Below, in pieces: positions 43,106 through 52,985 of a DNA stretch of 64,000 bases (positions are counted from its first letter, which is position 1; each line of letters begins with the position of its first letter). Both the position numbers and the translations under genes were made by a program. A model generated the notes under the pieces. That model was given only the letters and a program-made list of their open reading frames with translations. It was not told where the DNA came from and searched no databases. The stretch covers positions 1,736,001 through 1,800,000 of the forward strand of contig OX637334.1 of the NCBI GenBank assembly GCA_951799405.1. The letters run 5' to 3'. This DNA is from Agapetus fuscipes. Its lineage: Eukaryota; Arthropoda; Insecta; Trichoptera; Glossosomatidae.

Positions 43106-43544
43106 AACAACAAAGATATGTATTTGTAGAAGCGAGAATGGATCCCACATGAATCAGAGCGTGATGCATGCACGATTTAATTTCATTTGAGATGTACGTA
43201 TAACAAGATATTCATATTGCAGTACTAACAGATCGCAAACTAACAAAAAACATCAAAACAATGGAGGAGCAGACAATTGTAACGAATTAACTACAGTTAC
43301 AACAAACAGATTACTTATGTATGGCACTTCACAATTGTTATCTCGTTTTTGTAGCATACATTCATATTTATCTACGTATAATTTTGTGAATATTTTTGAT
43401 GCGTTAAGTTCTGGAGATGAGTTACTTCAGGAAAATCATATTGTTTTAGCAGGGTGTATTGGTCACAGGCTAGTAAATTCCTTTATCCTTTATCAATTTA
43501 TATTTTTTTTAAATAAAAAAATAGGCTGTTATTTTCAAATTTGC

Positions 43545-43735
43545 CTTTCGCTGGGTTGAAAAATTCATAAACCTTTACCAATGACCGGTCATCAAAAGGT
43601 CCATCCAACCATACAACAACTGGGTCTTGCTTGAGAATTGGCGCTGTCTACAGCGACGACCAAGCTCGCAGAGGGCTCTTGAGGTGTGATTCACACAAAA
43701 ACAGCGCTCACCAAATAAATCAGCCTAATTTAATT
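43545..43735 (+). mobile_element. SINE-2 body and tail
   Basis: TTCGCTGGGTTGAAAAATTC to CCAAATAAATCAGCCTAATT. Heads missing. Confidence 0.85.
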
Positions 43736-44264
43736 TTCAATTTTTTCACAGTTTCTCAAAAAAAAATCTCTCTTTTCTCAAAAACAAAGTATATCTAAAC
43801 GTATTTTTGTACACTTGGACCGCAGCATCCTTGTTTGCAGGTCATTATTACGTAAGTTGCAGCGGGGTGAGTGACCTCTGCAGAGCCTTCCTACATTTGT
43901 ATGCAAATTTCATTTGAAATAAACTCGTAAGCCTCTTGAGTGAGATCCTTGCAAATAAAAATTATAATCTAAACGGCCGCAACGGCGAAAATGTATGCAA
44001 AACAATCGTAAATCTTGATGTGTAAAAATGGAACGTATGAAATCGATATTTCTGCTCGGCAGATTGTTAAAATGAATGAACTGTGCAAGAGACTTTTAAA
44101 TAAAAATTCAAAAAACGTCCTTGAATAAGATCGTATAAAGTTTGTAATGTTACAAAAAAAAGATGTCGTTTTTTTTTTAAATGTATAAACACAATTGCTT
44201 CTGAGGTCTGATGTCCATACATATTATTATTTGCTGATTTTAAAAATGTTATTTGTTGTGTATG
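43736..44264. other. No recognisable feature
   Basis: 43800-43890 is slightly GC-richer. TGTTTGCAG and GGGGTGAGT look like splice sites around a 30-bp stretch, too little to call an exon. Confidence 0.35.
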
Positions 44265-44345
44265 TTCCTTGACTTATAGGTTGGTATGCGGCTGACCACC
44301 CATGCTGTAGAAAATGGTTCACTTTGCCAATGTCACCCCTGGGAA
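44265..44345 (+). mobile_element. LINE-b terminal repeat, 5' 80 bp only
   Basis: TTCCTTGACTTATAGGTTGG to CCAATGTCACCCCTGGGAAG. Upstream ATGTTATTTGTTGTGTATG matches the LINE-b 3' UTR. An unusual copy, because its 3' end is missing. Confidence 0.8.
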
Positions 44346-44539
44346 GGAGGGAAGGTAAAAAAATCACGTACTTTTACAGTTGTAATTTATTAAAAAGTTG
44401 GACGTTCCACAAATCTGGAGAATATTTTCGGAAAATGTGTAAAATATGCGAGAACTTATTCTATGTTTTTCTATTTAACTCCGATTGTAGCTTAAGGAAA
44501 TAAATTAATGAGATCGGAACATTTTTGAATTTGAATTTT

Positions 44540-44720
44540 CGGCAAGTAAACATCAGTCTTGTCTTTAACAACCAATAACAAAACATTTGTACGCCTTTCC
44601 CTAGCAACCAGGCCGGGTGACGACACAATATAGTCTCAGCAAATTCACGTGCCGAACTCATTCCAACAAACGCAAATTGCGCAGTGAAACACGCCGGGTA
44701 CTGCTAATAAATAAATAAAT
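44540..44720. repeat. Repeat F copy
   Basis: AACAACCAATAACAAAACAT, CCTTTCCCTAGCAACCAGGC, GACGACACAATATAGTC and TTCACGTGCCGAACTCATT. Opposite orientation to 40055-40330. Confidence 0.65.
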
Positions 44721-44845
44721 GCCTTGTTGAGGAATCACAGATTTGGGGAAATCCATAATCCTTGAACTGTGAGAGAAGTTCAAGAATCACTCAAGAATCA
44801 TTGAGATAATATTGAATAATCAATGATTCACTTATATTATAATAA

Positions 44846-45120
44846 AAATAATATTAGGCTGATTTATTTGGTGAGCGCTGTTTTTCTGTGAATCACACCT
44901 CAAGAGCCCTCTGCGAGCATGGTCGTCGCTGTAGAAAGCGTTGATTCTCAAGGAAGACCCAGTTGGTGTAAAGCTGGATGGTGACCGGTCTTTGGTAAAG
45001 GCAGATTAATTTTTCAACCCAGCGAAGAGCAACTTTGAAAAATGAAATATGCTTTCGTGCTCCGCCGGGATTCGAACCCACTACGTTTCACTCAGAGTCC
45101 GAAGTGGTAACCACTAATCA
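44846..45120 (-). mobile_element. SINE-2 without 5S head
   Basis: Minus strand: head remnant GTTACCACTTCGGACTC, GGGTTCGAATCCCGGCGG B box (well kept), body with a small deletion, (ATT)n tail. Confidence 0.85.
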
Positions 45121-45214
45121 TAAGTAAACATACACAGACATAAACACATACACTTGCAACAATAAATTTGTAAAAAATGTGCCTGTATGGATCACACGCC
45201 CCTGGATTTAATCC

Positions 45215-45651
45215 TGTTATGTTTTTAGGTTAGGATAGTCTTTAAATTAAACAAAACTGGTCTTCTTTCATGGGTATTTATTTTACACTAAAATTTATTT
45301 AACAATTTATACTTATTTTTAACACTTTTACAATAATTAAGCAACTCACATTTATTTCACATTTGGTCTTTACTTTACAATGTCTTTCTTGTTCAGAAGC
45401 ACAGCGACGTATATCAACTGACTCACCTGCCAGCGACTTGCGCCTTATATACTTCTAAAGACAGTAGTCTTTAGAAGCCAATTTGCTAGAACCCTGTCGA
45501 ACGCTCCAAAAGCTTCGAGTAGGTACATAGTGATTATGATTTCTTTGACCTAGGTACCTATAATACTTATTTCAACTATACAAGGCTATACTCGGCTATA
45601 CTTCACCTACCTATGTACCTAACATTTATAGCACTTGTCATTTACATAACA
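45215..45651 (-). mobile_element. Solo LTR with 4-bp TSD
   Basis: 437 bp with TGTTATG..CATAACA ends, flanked by ATCC on both sides (45211-45214, 45652-45655), as for Ty3/gypsy. On the minus strand it has a TATAAG-like box and a later AATAAAT poly(A)-like signal. No internal region. Same family at 46236 and 59207; unrelated to the 260-bp LTR at 48.9 kb. Confidence 0.8.
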
Positions 45652-45898
45652 ATCCCATATAACATCTGTTACTTAAAGTAATAATACTCATCTTCCTTCA
45701 ACTGCAAATAATTCTTCATTTCAGATTCACAATCGGCGCTGAGTAGAGGGGATGAATAAAATTTTACGACTGCATTAAGGTCGGGAATGGCTCAATAATT
45801 CACAGGATCACCGGCACTTACTGCAAAGGGGATTAACGAAACCCGCAAGGGAAAATGTACCATAATGCACTCACTCAAAGTGCTTTACCGACAGTAAC

Positions 45899-46136
45899 GG
45901 GGCTATTCTTAGACATTTTAGTCGTCGGTTGAGCCCACGCTTTGACAAACAATTGATGCCTGTGCTGGAAGCCTCATCACGACGATCAGCCTTACCCATC
46001 GAATTTGGTAGTATTTGTATCAAAGACAAATCAGCTGTTCACTTACGGCCATCTTGGATTGACTGGTCTTCATACAAATGCATCATTAGTTTGTCAAAGC
46101 GTGGGCTCAACCGACGACTACAATGTTTAAGAATAG
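45899..46136. mobile_element. MITE-D, complete
   Basis: Left TIR GGGGCTATTCTTAGAC, right TIR slightly eroded. Core ATCAGCTGTTCACTTACGG and GGCCATCTTGGATTGA. Confidence 0.85.
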
Positions 46137-46235
46137 TAAGACATTGTAGTACATATATTTTGGACACAAAGAAGGAAAAGAGAGAAAAATGCATTTTGAA
46201 ATTTAAATTATTACTGTTTTTTTTTTAAATATCAT

Positions 46236-47121
46236 TGTTATGTAAATAGCAAATACACGCAAATATTTAGGTAGGTAGGTATATAATTTATAGCTGATGA
46301 GAGTTGTATATAAGTAGGATTAATTATTATAAGTACCTAGTATGAAGATATGATATTGGACACAAAGAAGTATGCAAGGACAGGAAGAAGTGGCGGCTAA
46401 TCTGCAATGTTGATTTTTAATGTTGGTGTATTCATTTGCTACATTTTTTGCATAGGAAATTTTTGACTTTTTTTGTATAGATTTCTTTGTAAGGTTTTGT
46501 TCTTTTTTATATTTAAATGTAATTTATTATTCATTCATATTCCTTGACTTATAGGTTGGTATGAGGCTGACCACCCATACTGTAAAAAATGGTTCACTTT
46601 GCCAATGTCACCCCTGTTTCAGGGAAGGTCGGCAAAAGTTGTGGGGCTTATGTTCATTTGAGGTTTGGATTTTATTTGTAAGTACACATTCAGCATTTGT
46701 AAGCGCGAACTACACTTGTTGGTTTGTGGGCATACATCTGAGAGCTTTAAATGAATATATCCTTGCAACTTAGATTATAGATTATAGATTATAGACCTAG
46801 GGTAAAGAGATATTCATAATTATGTACTCGAAGCTTTTTGAAGACCGTTCTCGCGAAGGTTCCAGCAAAATTGGCCTCTAGCAGCTTCTATCGCTGGAGT
46901 ATAAAAAGCCACGAACGGCTTGCAAAAGTCAGTCATCATACAGCACTCTACTATTAAACAGAAAATACAGTAAAAGTGAACCTTAACCATTCATTAAATA
47001 AATAAATGTGATTTGTAAATAAAAAAATTTAACTCTAAAAATAAATCTAGTGTGAAATAAATACTCTAAAAAAAGACCAGTATTTTGATTTTGTAAATAT
47101 TTGTACCCGAAAAACACTACA
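46236..47121 (+). mobile_element. Solo LTR interrupted by a LINE-b insertion
   Basis: Halves 46236-46340 (TGTTATGTAAATAGC, GTAGGTAGGTA) and 46795-47121 (GGTTCCAGCAAAATTGGCC, TATAAAAAGCCACG promoter-like box, AATAAATAAATG, end CACTACA) align with the 59.2-kb LTR. Flanks TCAT/TTAT are a possible degenerate TSD. Confidence 0.75.
46341..46794 (+). mobile_element. LINE-b: ORF end, 3' UTR and terminal repeat, one unit
   Basis: A single insertion flanked by ACCTAG (46335-46340, 46795-46800). It runs from CKDRKKWRL-type coding (about 46365) through an AT-rich 3' UTR to the terminal repeat at 46540 and a (TTATAGA)n tail. With 29231-29950 it proves that the repeat is the LINE 3' end. Confidence 0.9.
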
Positions 47122-47204
47122 TTATTTTATTTTATTTTTATTATTATTGAACAGACCTGGATAAATTAACAAATCCGTGATCCTACTTATTATGATGGAT
47201 TTTC

Positions 47205-47335
47205 AAGCATAGTAATTGGCGTAACGCCTTACCCCTTACCTGTGAAAATAAAAAGTTTCCACGCGGCAATTGCGGTAAGAAGTTACCTTTGTATGCGAAT
47301 CTCAGTTGCATTTTTGGTTGCATTGTCGCACATAC
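47205..47335 (+). mobile_element. SINE-1, 3' part
   Basis: TTGGCGTAACGCCTTACCCC, GTGAAAATAAAAAGTTTCC and GGTAAGAAGTTACCTTTG. Confidence 0.65.
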
Positions 47336-47509
47336 TTGCATACACTTTTTTTAATGCATGCTGTAAAAGCTTGTGTTGAAACATTGTTTGTCCTGTCTTC
47401 AAACTGTATACGCATGCAAAAAATAAACCTATTTTCAACGCTTCTAGTGCTTTTATCTGTCTCCCTCGCACTTGATTATTTTTAATGTCCTTTTCGATAT
47501 CTAACAATG

Positions 47510-48082
47510 ATAATAATAATAGGATTATTTATTTGGTGAGCGCTGTTTTTATGCGAATCACAATTCCTTGACTTATAAGATGGTATGAGGCTGACCACCT
47601 ATACTGTAAAAAAAATGGTTCACTTTGCCAATGTCACCCCTGTGTCAGGGAAGGTCGGCAAAAGTTTATGTTCATTTGAGGCTTGATTTTATTTGTAAGT
47701 ACACATTCAGCATTTGTAAGCGCGAACTACACGTGTTTGTTTGTGGGTATGCATTTGATATGAACTTTAAATGTTAATATAATTTTGCAGCTTAGATTAT
47801 AGATAATATATTATAGACACTTCAAGAGCCCTCTAGAGCTTGGTCGTCGCTATAGAAAGCGCCAATTCTTGAGAATATACCGTAAGCAAGACACAGTTTC
47901 TGTAAGACTGGATGGACTTTTGGTGACCCGTCTTTGGTAAAGGTACCTACGTGAAATTTTCAGTCCAGCGAAGAGCGTATTTAAAAATATAAATGGTAGT
48001 ATTTTTTTGTGTTTCGCCGGAATTCGAACCCACCACTTTCCATTTATGAGTCCGAAGCGTTAACCACTAGACTACGGACCCA
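47510..48082 (-). mobile_element. SINE-2 split by a LINE-b end
   Basis: Tail part 47510-47562 (GGATTATTTATTTGGTGAGC) and body/head 47813-48082 (TCAAGAGCCCTCTAGAGCTT .. GAGTCCGAAGCGTTAACCAC). Confidence 0.85.
47563..47812 (+). mobile_element. LINE-b 3' end nested in SINE-2
   Basis: ATTCCTTGACTTATAAGATG to TTAGATTATAGATAATATAT. Confidence 0.85.
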
Positions 48083-48092
48083 GTTTGTTCGA

Positions 48093-48362
48093 ATGGCTTC
48101 TGACCTATACAATTTGAAAAGTAAAGCTTTATATACACGTCCCATAACTCGTGGTTCACACTCTAGTAAGGTAGGAGTCACACGTCGTGTTATTGAGATG
48201 GATCACAGAGCCAGACCGAGCAGCATAAACGAGAGAAGTTATTCAGGCACGCTCGGAGTGACTGCAGCTACAAGGGCATTAGAATCTGATACAATAAATA
48301 AGTCTACAGTACACAGAAATACTAGCTTCCTAGTCAAAGAGAAATATTGTAGCGTCCAATAA
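48093..48362 (+). CDS. Hypothetical 89-aa protein or terminal exon
   Basis: ATG at 48093 to TAA at 48360-48362. The peptide begins MASDLYNLKSKALYTRP and contains RVIEMDHRARPSSINERSYS and ESDTINKSTVHRNTSFLV: balanced composition, no repeats, codon use unlike the AT-rich flanks. A poly(A)-signal-like AATAAA lies at 48396-48401. The frame also runs upstream into the SINE-2, and CCCAG at 48079-48083 could be an acceptor although it has no pyrimidine tract. Thus it may be a terminal exon, a small gene, or a retrocopied fragment. The Ser/Arg/Thr-rich, disordered look gives no function. Not recognised. Confidence 0.45.
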   Translation: MASDLYNLKSKALYTRPITRGSHSSKVGVTRRVIEMDHRARPSSINERSYSGTLGVTAATRALESDTINKSTVHRNTSFLVKEKYCSVQ

Positions 48363-48430
48363 ACGTTAACGTTAGAATGACGGTTTTGCTCCCACAATAA
48401 AATCATGTACATAATCAATCAGCAATGATT

Positions 48431-48795
48431 GTCAACGACGATACCATGTTGAAAGAACCGGTTCTCATCGGATCACCGAAGTTAAGCAACATTGGGCGCG
48501 GATGCTACTTGGATGGGTGACCGCTCAGGTTCACCGTGTCGTTGGCATTTCTTGGACCAGTCCATAGTCCAGTGGCAACATTTCGGACTCGTAAATGAAA
48601 GGTTGTGGATTCGGATCCTGGTGGAGCACATATATATACAATTTATACTTCCAAACATGCTCTTCGCTGGGTTGAAAAAAATCATAAAACCTTTACCAAA
48701 GACCGGTCACTAAAAGGTCCATCCAGCCTTACAGCACCTGGGTCTTGCTTGAGTATTGGCGCTTTGTAGCGACGACCAAGATCGTACACCTCTGC
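48431..48795 (+). mobile_element. SINE-2 with the most complete 5S rRNA head
   Basis: 48431-48546 aligns along nearly the whole of 5S rRNA: GTCAACGACGATACCATGTT, ACCGGTTCTCATCGGATCAC, CGAAGTTAAGCAACATTGGG, CTACTTGGATGGGTGACCGC, GTGTCGTTGGC. The tRNA-like head (AGTCCAGTGGCAACA..GTGGATTCGGATCC) and body follow. It is not a functional 5S gene, because the sequence runs straight into the SINE body with no T-run terminator. Confidence 0.9.
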
Positions 48796-48880
48796 AGCAC
48801 TACAACAAGTGTCATAGACCCCTTGAGTCTCTAAAATCTAGAGTCTCCCGCACAGGATTTCTTAAAAAAAAAATGAAATT
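48786..48880 (+). mobile_element. LINE-d terminal fragment
   Basis: CACCTCTGCAGCACTACAAC, TCATAGACCCCTTGAGTC, GAGTCTCCCGCACAGGATTT, then an A-rich end. Confidence 0.75.
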
Positions 48881-48918
48881 TATGTTTTCCGATCGATAGC
48901 TTAATTGGTAGTGTAGGT

Positions 48919-49178
48919 TGTGAGGGTTTTTCTTCTCTGTCCTGCTGATTGACACAATTAATAATATAACAGCCACTTTAATATGTTTACTTTTATTCCT
49001 TTCACAATGTATACACAATTAACCACAGCACAATAATATTAATTATTCTTAATTACACAGGCTTGTGGCTATCCCGCCTGGCAAGCTTCTCCTCTTTCTG
49101 CCTTCCTTTGTTTTCCTTTTCATTCAAATTCAAATCTCATGTTCCATTTTACCTAACAAACAAATCCATCTCGTTACA
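48919..49178 (-). repeat. 3' LTR of the gypsy element
   Basis: 260 bp. On the minus strand it starts TGTAACGAGATGG and ends CCCTCACA, so TG..CA termini. Contains AATTAAGAATAATTAATATT-type AT-rich promoter sequence. Identical to 54381-54640. Confidence 0.95.
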
Positions 49179-49197
49179 ATACACCTCCTTCCTCTCA
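49179..49197 (-). other. Polypurine tract of the gypsy element
   Basis: Minus strand GAGAGGAAGGAGGTGTAT directly before the 3' LTR, the position and composition expected for plus-strand priming. Confidence 0.8.
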
Positions 49198-49830
49198 TAA
49201 AAAAAAAACATTCCCAATTTTTTTTTTTTCTTTTACAATGAGTAAATAATGTATCATAATGCTCAGCCGGCGCCACATATTTTGTTTTATTTTAAGGATA
49301 AATTTCAAAAATATGAAAATAAAAAAAAAACCTGTTTCTGATACATTATTCAGTCATTAATACATTTTTTTTAACAATGCCAATTATTTTCATACTAAAA
49401 TTAATATATATTTTTTTTTTAACACAAATTTCATATTCAATATTATAAACAATATTTGTTTTTTTTTTTTATACTTAATTCAACAATTCAAAATAATCAA
49501 ATAACAATACATAATAAACATTCACCAGTTAATTAATCAATTCATTAAAATAACTTTTTTTTTTTTTAAACATGTATCACATCTTTCCCAATATTTAAAT
49601 TTATTTCAAATTTATTTTTCATTAATAAATTTATCAGTCCATCAATTTTTTTTTTTTAAAAAAAAACTTTACCTTCATATGTAATACTTTGTTTAATTAA
49701 TATTTCATACCTTCATTCATGCAATGTTTCATAATTCATTCTTTCACTGATCACTTTTATATCAACTTTCACCGTATCATTCATCACCTCAAATTTTTCA
49801 TACACATGAAAATATGTTTTTTTTTTTTTT
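49198..49830 (-). other. 3' untranslated region of the gypsy element
   Basis: Extremely A-rich on the minus strand with several A9-A16 runs. No env-like frame. Confidence 0.7.
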
Positions 49831-52800
49831 TTAATCTAATTTGATTATGTCCTTGATGTGATATTTATTTATAACATTTGTGTCTATATCTTTTAATACA
49901 TAGACTATCTTGCTAACTTTCTTTTCAATTCTGGCTTTGACAAATTTTGGAGCCAACTTTGTACAGAAGTATTTCCCTGCATTTGATTGTATGAAATTTT
50001 TACGCCATACAATATCCCCTTGATCATAGACACGATTTGATCTACCTTTATTATAATAATTTGCATTTTTATTATATGCATCCCATAAATTTTCTGTTAC
50101 AATTTTGTATAATGTGTTTAATTCCTTCATTTTATCTTTATGCATATCTCTATATTTATCTAAATCTTCCTTTGATTCTATTTCATCATTTACTATTTCA
50201 CCATGAATTTCACCATTTAATACAATCTCCCTACCTCTTGCTAATACATTAGGTGTGTATCCTGTTGCTAAATTGACTGTATTATTTATTATGCTTTGTA
50301 CTGAATCTAAAAAAGTATCCCATTTTCTTTGTTCATTTTCAACAAAAATAGCTAATGTGTATCCTATTGTTCTATTATATGTCTCTACATTATTGCACAT
50401 GGGAGTATATAAAGTTGTATAAAATATTTTCTGTACTCCATATGAGTACATAAAATCTTTAAATGCATTAGACTTTAAATTCTTTCCATTATCTGTTATT
50501 ATCGTTTGCGGTACTCCTTCTGTTAAAAATATTTTATTTTCTATTAATTTTACTATTTCTTCTGTAGTAGCTCTTCTTAAAGGAAATAACCAACAATATT
50601 TGGTAAAAACATCTATTATTGATAATATATGTATATAGCCCGTACTTGATTTTGGTAATGGTCCTATCAAATCAATACTCAGCATTTTTAACGGTCTATC
50701 CACTCTTTTTCTATTTTCCATTTTTCCTGCTGGAGGTAAATTATTCGGCTTATACATTTTACATTTTTGACATTTATTTATAAAACTTTTTATATCTGCA
50801 TACATATTTTTCCAATAGTAACATCTTGATATGTATTTATAAGTTTTAAAAATACCTACATGTCCATTATCATGATGATTCTTTATTATAGTTAATCTAT
50901 TGTCTATAATAGGTATCTCTTTCCAATTATATTCCTCTGTGAAAGGATTATCATCATTTATTAGTTTAAATAATTTATTATCTACCATTTTGAATTTTTT
51001 GTATTTGTATGGTGTTTTTGTACATCCTTCTGCGATATTATTATACCAAGGATCTGCAATATTTGAATTTATTACTTCCATTTCTTTAGTACCAGGAATC
51101 CTAGATAATACATCTGGCACTGTATGTTCTTTCCCTTTTCTATGCTCAATCTCAAATTCATACTGTGAAAGTCTCATGGCCCATCTTGCTAATCTACCAG
51201 TTGGATTTGATATTTTATTCAAGAATTTTAATGCCATATGATCAGTTATTACCTTGAATTTCATCCCATCTAGATAAGATCGAAAATGTTCAATTGACTC
51301 TACAATGGCAAGAAGCTCACGTTCTGATGTCGAATAGTTTTGTTCTCTAACTGTCAAACTTCTTGAAAAATATGCTATTGGCTTTTCGGACCCATTGATA
51401 TTTTGGTTTAATACTGAAGCTACTTGATTTTTACTGGCATCAGTGTGTAAAAAAAAATCTTTTGTGAAATCCGGACATATTAATACAGGGGCTGTGCTTA
51501 AGGCTAATTTTAAATTATTAAATGCATCCTCAGATTCTTTTGACCAATTAAAATTGTTCTGACCTTTTTTACCTCTCAATAATTTATTTAGTGGATATGA
51601 TATCTCACTGCAGTTTCGTATAACTTTTCTATAAAATCCTACCAAACCTAAAAACATTCGTAGTTGTTTTAAATTTTTCGGTGAAGGATATTCCTCTATA
51701 ATCTTGACTTTATTTGAATCTGGCCTTAATCCATTTTCATCAATAATGTATCCCAAATATTTTAAACTATCTTTGCAAAATTCACATTTTGAAAATTTTA
51801 CCGTTAACCCTGCTTCTTGTAATATATTTTTAACTTGTTTTAATAAATTTAAATGTGAATTGAAATCTTCGTTAATAATAATTAAGTCATCGATATAACA
51901 AAATATGTTAGTATCAAATTTAGGTCCAAATAATTTGTCTAATAAACGCTGTGTTTCAGAACTTGAATTTTTTAAACCGAACGGCATTTTTGTGAATTGA
52001 AACAACCCTCTATTTGGTACGACGAAAGCAGTTTTTTCTTTGGACGATTCTTCTAGTGGAATTTGCCAAAACGCCTTGCTTAAATCTATTGAAGAGATAT
52101 ATTTGGCATTTCGTAAATTTGCTAAAACTTGATTTAAATTTGGAATAGGATAGTTATCTCGTTTTGTTACTTCATTGAGTCTTCTAGAGTCCAAACAAAA
52201 TCTAGGCGTTCCATCCTTTTTAATAACAATCACAACAGGACTGGACCACGAAGATTTGGATTGTTCAACTATACCTTCTTTTAACATTTTATCTAACTCT
52301 GTGTTAACCTGTCTCTGTCTTGCTGGACTGAGTGGATAATACTTTTGTTTTATTGGAGGACCTTCTGTCTGAATTCTGTGTTCAATGAGGTTTGTGCATC
52401 CTAAGCCTATTTTTTCATAAGAGATGTCCTTGAAATCATTTTCTATTGTTTTTAATTGCTGTAATTGGTTATCTGTTAATTTAGTTCTATTTGTAATTTT
52501 ACCTAATTCACTAATATTTTTGCTATTTGAATATGTAATTTTACTTATTAAACTCGGTTCTAATTCAAATTTTATCCAAAAATCTATTCCAAAAATTAAG
52601 TCTTGTTGTAAACCTTGTAAAACATAAAAATCTACATGTTTTATTTGATTGTCACATTTTACCTCTAAATTTATTTTACCAAGTATTTTTATATTTTTAC
52701 CATTTGCTAACGAGATATTTTCATGGGTTTTTATAATTTCGTAATTTCTTTGTAAAAAATAATCAAATGTTTTTTCATTGATTGCAGAAATAGATGCACC

Positions 52801-52869
52801 TGAATCTAGTAAACCTGTAAAATTTTTGTTCTCAATATTTACTGTTAAAAATGGTCTTTTATCAAATTG
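49831..52869 (-). CDS. pol: gypsy pol: protease, RT, RNase H, integrase
   Basis: Open for 1012 codons with no ATG before residue 195, as expected of a frameshift product. Retropepsin GLLDSGASISAI at ~19-30; RT with SIDLSKAF (Asp ~262) and YIDD (~325-328); RNase H beginning HTDAS (~475-479) and SERELLAI; zinc-binding HHCC with the Cys pair CQKC (~700-703); integrase catalytic triad in LSIDLIG (D733), ITDNG (D793) and NNVETYNRT (E829), with the DD35E spacing. All catalytic residues are present. Nucleotides 52848-52869 overlap the preceding frame. Entry from that frame needs a further 1-base shift, probably a 1-base deletion in this copy. Confidence 0.95.
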   Translation of the reverse strand, partial: QFDKRPFLTVNIENKNFTGLLDSGASISAINEKTFDYFLQRNYEIIKTHENISLANGKNIKILGKINLEVKCDNQIKHVDFYVLQGLQQDLIFGIDFWIKFELEPSLISKITYSNSKNISELGKITNRTKLTDNQLQQLKTIENDFKDISYEKIGLGCTNLIEHRIQTEGPPIKQKYYPLSPARQRQVNTELDKMLKEGIVEQSKSSWSSPVVIVIKKDGTPRFCLDSRRLNEVTKRDNYPIPNLNQVLANLRNAKYISSIDLSKAFWQIPLEESSKEKTAFVVPNRGLFQFTKMPFGLKNSSSETQRLLDKLFGPKFDTNIFCYIDDLIIINEDFNSHLNLLKQVKNILQEAGLTVKFSKCEFCKDSLKYLGYIIDENGLRPDSNKVKIIEEYPSPKNLKQLRMFLGLVGFYRKVIRNCSEISYPLNKLLRGKKGQNNFNWSKESEDAFNNLKLALSTAPVLICPDFTKDFFLHTDASKNQVASVLNQNINGSEKPIAYFSRSLTVREQNYSTSERELLAIVESIEHFRSYLDGMKFKVITDHMALKFLNKISNPTGRLARWAMRLSQYEFEIEHRKGKEHTVPDVLSRIPGTKEMEVINSNIADPWYNNIAEGCTKTPYKYKKFKMVDNKLFKLINDDNPFTEEYNWKEIPIIDNRLTIIKNHHDNGHVGIFKTYKYISRCYYWKNMYADIKSFINKCQKCKMYKPNNLPPAGKMENRKRVDRPLKMLSIDLIGPLPKSSTGYIHILSIIDVFTKYCWLFPLRRATTEEIVKLIENKIFLTEGVPQTIITDNGKNLKSNAFKDFMYSYGVQKIFYTTLYTPMCNNVETYNRTIGYTLAIFVENEQRKWDTFLDSVQSIINNTVNLATGYTPNVLARGREIVLNGEIHGEIVNDEIESKEDLDKYRDMHKDKMKELNTLYKIVTENLWDAYNKNANYYNKGRSNRVYDQGDIVWRKNFIQSNAGKYFCTKLAPKFVKARIEKKVSKIVYVLKDIDTNVINKYHIKDIIKLD

Positions 52870-52985
52870 TTAGCAAAAATGAGTGGTGCAATTTGATAAT
52901 TTTTATTAAAAATTTGAATGAAATTAAGCCAGCTCTTCTTTTCTGATTTTTGTGTTTGTACTGAAGGCCGACTATCTACAAGTTT
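52845..52985 (-). CDS. gypsy pol N-terminal segment in the -1 frame
   Basis: Entered from gag by -1 slippage; reads VDSRPSVQTQKSEKKSWLNF and on, to TAA at 52845-52847. It has coding-like composition and leads directly to the protease, which lies one frame off. It therefore looks like the true start of pol, separated from the rest by a single-base change. Confidence 0.7.
   Translation of the reverse strand, partial: KLVDSRPSVQTQKSEKKSWLNFIQIFNKNYQIAPLIFANNLIKDHF

Noticed and set aside
48431..48546. 5S rRNA gene
   Set aside because: It runs directly into the SINE-2 body with no T-run terminator, and diverged copies occur elsewhere in the window.
49198..49830. env gene downstream of gypsy pol
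   Set aside because: Only A/T-rich sequence with homopolymer runs and no frame of useful length.
50037..52627. Plus-strand frames within the gypsy element
   Set aside because: Antisense shadows of pol.
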